From: Bradysia coprophila
Lineage: Eukaryota > Arthropoda > Insecta > Diptera > Sciaridae
Direction: 5' to 3'
NCBI RefSeq assembly: GCF_014529535.1
Contig: NW_023503374.1
Span: 9,169,685 to 9,233,684, forward strand
DNA length: 64,000 bases
How positions within the stretch are numbered: the first letter of the stretch is position 1; each line of letters starts with the position of its first letter. The notes beneath the pieces are model-generated. The model was given only the letters and a program-made list of their open reading frames with translations, had not been told where the DNA came from and did not search any database. The position numbers were made by a program, and so were the translations under genes. Positions 59,973-64,000 of this stretch are shown here, in pieces.

Positions 59973-62390
59973 TCATGGTGTAGATTCGATATTCCATTTA
60001 ACTGTCTCATCAGAAGTATCACATTTTCCTAAGACTACTCGTGCATGTGCAGCTTGCATACATTGTCCACTCGGTACATGTACTATCCACTTCGTCTGTA
60101 AGGAGGAAATTGTTCAGAAATGAGATCCTTTACAATCATAGCATCTTATACCCCGTTTTCATATCTCCACCAGTTTGAATCGTCATAATTACATAACATT
60201 TGCTGTACAGTATGTTGCTTCTCGTCCACACCAACACAAAATTGTCTACGTGTAACGATCATTTGATCGTTCGTTAGGAAGAGCAGTTGATTTTTACGAT
60301 GCCCATGGCAACTGTACAATTTTAGCGAGGTATGTTCAGTGCCGGGATATATATCAAGACACTTGTTTACCTTTACGTTCCTAATCTATGTGAAGAGAAT
60401 AAATGAAAAGTAAGCTTGGTATTACAATACTTTTTGTAGCTCATTTAAACTGAATGGTTTTTGTTTAGATGGAACTACGACCTAACTTTTGGAATTGGAA
60501 TTAGGAAACTTTAGTAGCTTGATCTTTTGAACGAAGAACCTATTACAGATTTCTGTCATTCAACGCCCGAATGACCCTTGAGTAGCCATTCCGGCCCTGA
60601 ACTTTAGTACAGTAGAGCATTATATTATTGATTGATAATGATAATCTACAATCGCGAATTTCAAGTTCCAATAATGCTTATGGTCCTTACCAACCTGAAC
60701 AAAGTCAACAAATTTTTTCCGTAGCATACTCTCTGGATAAACATTTTCCAAATACCAACGAAAATCCTTACATTTCAACTGCTTTTTCAGTTCAATTCGC
60801 TGAGTTATGTCACCAGCAGATACATTCTGACAATCTGGAAGTAAAATTAAGTAGCCACTTCTCTGTCTGAGCTTTACAATATATAAACTGTAATCGCGTA
60901 CAATTATTTGTAGCATAAAACATACGCTTCGCATCATCTTCCATCCAAACTTCTACTAATCGTACATTATTCCGTCCTTTTATGAGAAGGGGATCGCCAT
61001 CAAAAGAATATGTTGATATTCTGAATAAATGGCCAACATGTGAGCATGGGATCATTTCCATGGAACCGCCACATTGCCATACCTAAGTTTGTCAGGCTAG
61101 AGTAAATTATTCTAAAAATGATGCGTGCGGCTCGTTGTTCTCTCACTCTTAGAGACATTTCCATATTTTCGGACCCCCAAATATCCATACCCTCGTCATA
61201 TGAACCAATTTCGAAAAAGAATTCACGGTCAATGGAAAAGGCACATCCAACCATTGTCGGCGTTCGTATTGAAGCGGTATAATCGTACTTTGTTCGAATC
61301 CGTTCTCTCTCCGGAACAGGCATCCTGGATGTTATTTCTTCATAAAATGAGTTCAAAAATTCTTACCACCATGTTAAGTGATTCGGTCAAACACACGTAC
61401 CAATCAAATATCAAGGACCAACGAAATCCATGTATTTTAGCATTTTTTCCGCTACGATAGCTCATATCGTGAGATGAAATAGCATCCATGTATGGAACAG
61501 CAATTACAGAACGATCGTTTGCGATTCGTGCCAATAGAGGCTGTAACCAACCTTCATTACACTCTATATGACCATCCAAAAACGTAAGGACACTGCCCTA
61601 TGTAGAGCAAATAAAATTTGTGGACGAATCGCATGAAAAATGTTAGGAAACTAACCGATGCATGTTTTGCTCCGACTAGACGAGCCCGAATGAGCCCCTC
61701 GCGTTTCGATAATCGTATTAATTTTATGCGACCCGGTATCTGTTCAATATAATCATCTAATGGTCGTTTCAAGTCAGACATGGTACTAGCATCGTCAACG
61801 AGAATAATTTCGTTAATTAGTTCGGGCGGGGATCTTTCGACTACGCTCCACGCCGTACGCAATAGAGGTGTCCACGCCTCGTTGTGGAAGATGATCACAA
61901 TACTGGTGTTTGGTAATTTTTCCGGATAAGACAGTCTCTTGCATTCATCCGACCTAGAATCTGGTAATGATCGATGGAGGGAAATCATGTTCGATGCCAG
62001 TAGATTGTAATTTTCTTGCTCGATAAGCTGATCCATTAATTCCGTTAAATCGGCACTGGCAACAAATTTTGTTCCATTTTCACCAGCTCCTTGCCAAGTT
62101 ACATTGGAAACTCGTATCGGTTTACTCCATTTGTAGATGTTCGATTCGTTGTAATTTTTCGAAGTATTAAACGACCAGTCCGAGTGCAGGCTATTTCCGT
62201 AATACGTTGGATGTATTCTGACCTAATTTGGGTTGCATGTGATTTCAAATAAATTTTTTCCCTGTCATTATGCAGAAAATACCTGAGGAGTTTTTGTCCA
62301 ATGACTAGAATCAATATTTGAAAATAAATAAATTATGAACAGGGAAGCAAGTCCTATGACATAGATCGCAATGAATTTTAGTGTTTTCAT
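59973..62390 (-). CDS. Polypeptide N-acetylgalactosaminyltransferase (GALNT/Pgant)
   Basis: Eight exons in phase, 575 residues: 62390-62283, 62222-61656, 61597-61401, 61324-61147, 61082-60902, 60834-60695, 60385-60152, 60095-59973. It is a type II Golgi enzyme that starts mucin-type O-glycosylation by moving GalNAc from UDP-GalNAc to Ser/Thr. Seen in order: short cytoplasmic start, membrane anchor ([19 protein letters not shown]), stem, GT27 catalytic domain with [12 protein letters not shown] and EIILVDDAS, the Mn-binding DxH as DGH ([12 protein letters not shown]), the Gal/GalNAc-T motif ([19 protein letters not shown]) and HVGHLFR, then WYLENVYPE, and a C-terminal ricin-type lectin domain ([26 protein letters not shown]). 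Length is typical. The Ser usually found in DSH is Gly here, but both metal ligands are kept. The exact paralog cannot be set. Confidence 0.93.
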
Positions 62391-62394
62391 TGTG

Positions 62395-64000
62395 AAGGTA
62401 AAAATGTAACTATAGGTTGATGAAGATTGCGGCAAGGTTACGCTGGAAGTTATAAACGCAGAAGTAACAACTTTGATAATACACCTATCGGAAGCATTTT
62501 ATAGGGAAATAATAAGTTCTACATTGAGTTTGTGGAAATATTTGCCGAGTTTAGTTCTAAGCTATCTTCAGTACAATATTCCATTCAGAGTCTTACAGAT
62601 AATTACTTCTTTCTCGCTACAGATCTGCGAGACCGACGTAAAAATTGGGAAGGAGATTTTAATCTAAATCTAAAAAAATTGAATCTTTCCCCTGTGACTT
62701 GTTTTAAAATTCAGTTTCCATTTTACATAAGACGACGCGACGTTAGATTGAGCTAATCGCTATTTTTACTGTCGTTCTCGACAACAGATCCTATTATTCC
62801 ATTGAGTGTATTAAATAGTAGTAACAGTAGTAACATATTATACCACATACCTCATTATACCTCATTACCTCATGCTTCTTTCTTGTTTTGATAAGATTCC
62901 AATCGATTGATCAATTGGTTTAATATTCTGTTTTTGCCAAATATACAGCGAAAAGTAATTGATTAATTGACTTGCTTTCGTGTAATTAGTTCCAAAATTG
63001 CATTCGACGATGCTTTTAACCAGAAAAGTAACAGATCGAAAGATTTACGCCAGTTCTGTTCGGACCATTGTACTATGTATGAGGCTTAGATAATATCCCC
63101 TGTTTTAATGAAAATAGTTTCTACCACGATCACAAAATAGCTTCCACAGCTGTAGCGTCCCATACAAAAAGTACAGCTGCGGCAGATAATGTAGATTAAC
63201 TGGAGACAAAGTTAACTGCTACAGGTGAGTTTTTCGAAACTTTTTTGTCAGTGTAGTCGAGGAAGAGAAGAGATAACGGTTGTAATGAAAATCTAAGTGT
63301 TTCATTTCAATTTATCGCCAGAAATCTGTGGCAAGCATTTGTCTTTAATTACAGAAATTGTCATTCGGGGACATCCAATCTTCTACCATATTTTTACCGA
63401 GCGTGTAACCTCTTAATCTTTTGCAGACATCAAAGTATAAAAATAGTTGAGGATATCTAGTCGACGACGCTCGGGTAAATAACTGTGAATTTCATAGAAA
63501 TTAAAATACTGATCAATAGACGTTGGTAGATTTAGAACACCTATAGAAACATAGCTAACGCCGACCCGTACGAAACACCTATTCGTATCAAAAGCCTTTA
63601 ATGTGAAACTCTTCATTTGTTTTACTTACATTATCCACTCTTTGCCTTGTTATCATACACAAATAAATTGCCGGAGGCAATATAGACAGCCCCGTACGAA
63701 GTCAACTTTCATAAATTCCTATTTAAACAGCTATATACCGCTATATTTACCTATAAATAAACATTTCACAGATGAATATGCTATTATATAACTCTATCTG
63801 CCTGTATATAGCTCAATATAGCTGTGTATAGGTATATATAGATGTCCATATATGGAATGCCTGAAGCACCCCACACACATAACAAATTATTTCCATGTTA
63901 ACAGAAACTCTCTAAGTACCATTTTTCCCAAGATATATCACTTTTAATAAAATCCAATATGGCCGCCGGCAGCCATTTTGTTAGGAGTCCGGAAATAGTA
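62395..64000. other. Upstream of the GalNAc-transferase, no gene seen
   Basis: It should contain the promoter of the minus-strand GalNAc-transferase gene. AGTAACAGTAGTAACA and ATACCTCATTATACCTCATT short repeats lie near 62815-62875. A small hairpin pairs CCACAGCTGTAGC with TACAGCTGCGGCAG near 63145-63185. From about 63715 to 63850 there is a CTATATA-rich tract akin to the one at 4748-4860. The short frames show no domain. Confidence 0.5.

Overview
This is an animal nuclear window, AT-rich, with short spliced genes. Many introns are 57-70 bp, with GT..AG borders. The gene content points to an insect, most likely a nematoceran fly: an insect-type ionotropic receptor (best match Ir21a), a Six4-type homeobox gene, an ABCA transporter, a HOIP/LUBEL-type RBR ubiquitin ligase and a GalNAc-transferase. 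The species call is inference. Exon models were built by hand from reading frame, splice sites and family knowledge, and exon edges may be off by a base or two.

Layout. 1-12.5 kb is gene-poor and repeat-rich: a 153-bp tandem repeat (1.56-2.09 kb), a 109-bp satellite with a 393-bp higher-order unit (2.5-4.1 kb), a 38-bp minisatellite (4.86-5.33 kb), repeated ~500-bp modules ending in a GACTTGCGTCAC box, and a ~920-bp inverted-repeat element. 12.6-13.9 kb holds a conserved-looking but broken gene (one in-frame stop, one frameshift). 14-24 kb is intergenic, with several inverted-repeat (MITE-like) elements. 24.4-26.9 kb is the 3' part of Six4 on the + strand.

From 29 kb on, every recognised gene is on the minus strand: Ir21a (29.1-38.9 kb, 13 exons, 858 aa), a full ABCA half-pair transporter (40.4-49.7 kb, 24 exons, ~1711 aa), a compact NZF-NZF-RBR-LDD ligase (53.5-57.2 kb, 7 exons, 469 aa) and a polypeptide GalNAc-transferase (60.0-62.4 kb, 8 exons, 575 aa). 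A non-LTR retrotransposon with two intact ORFs (31.1-36.4 kb) lies in the largest Ir21a intron, apparently inside an older inverted-repeat element. The second ABCA intron holds a nest of inverted repeats (47.6-49.0 kb), one of which is a mobile element with a second copy at 57.6 kb.

The genes do not form one pathway. They look like an ordinary stretch of linked insect genes with heavy repeat load in introns and spacers. The most notable items are the short LUBEL-type ligase without the usual N-terminal partner-binding domains, the layered insertions in Ir21a and ABCA introns, and the composite satellite region at 2.2-6.2 kb.
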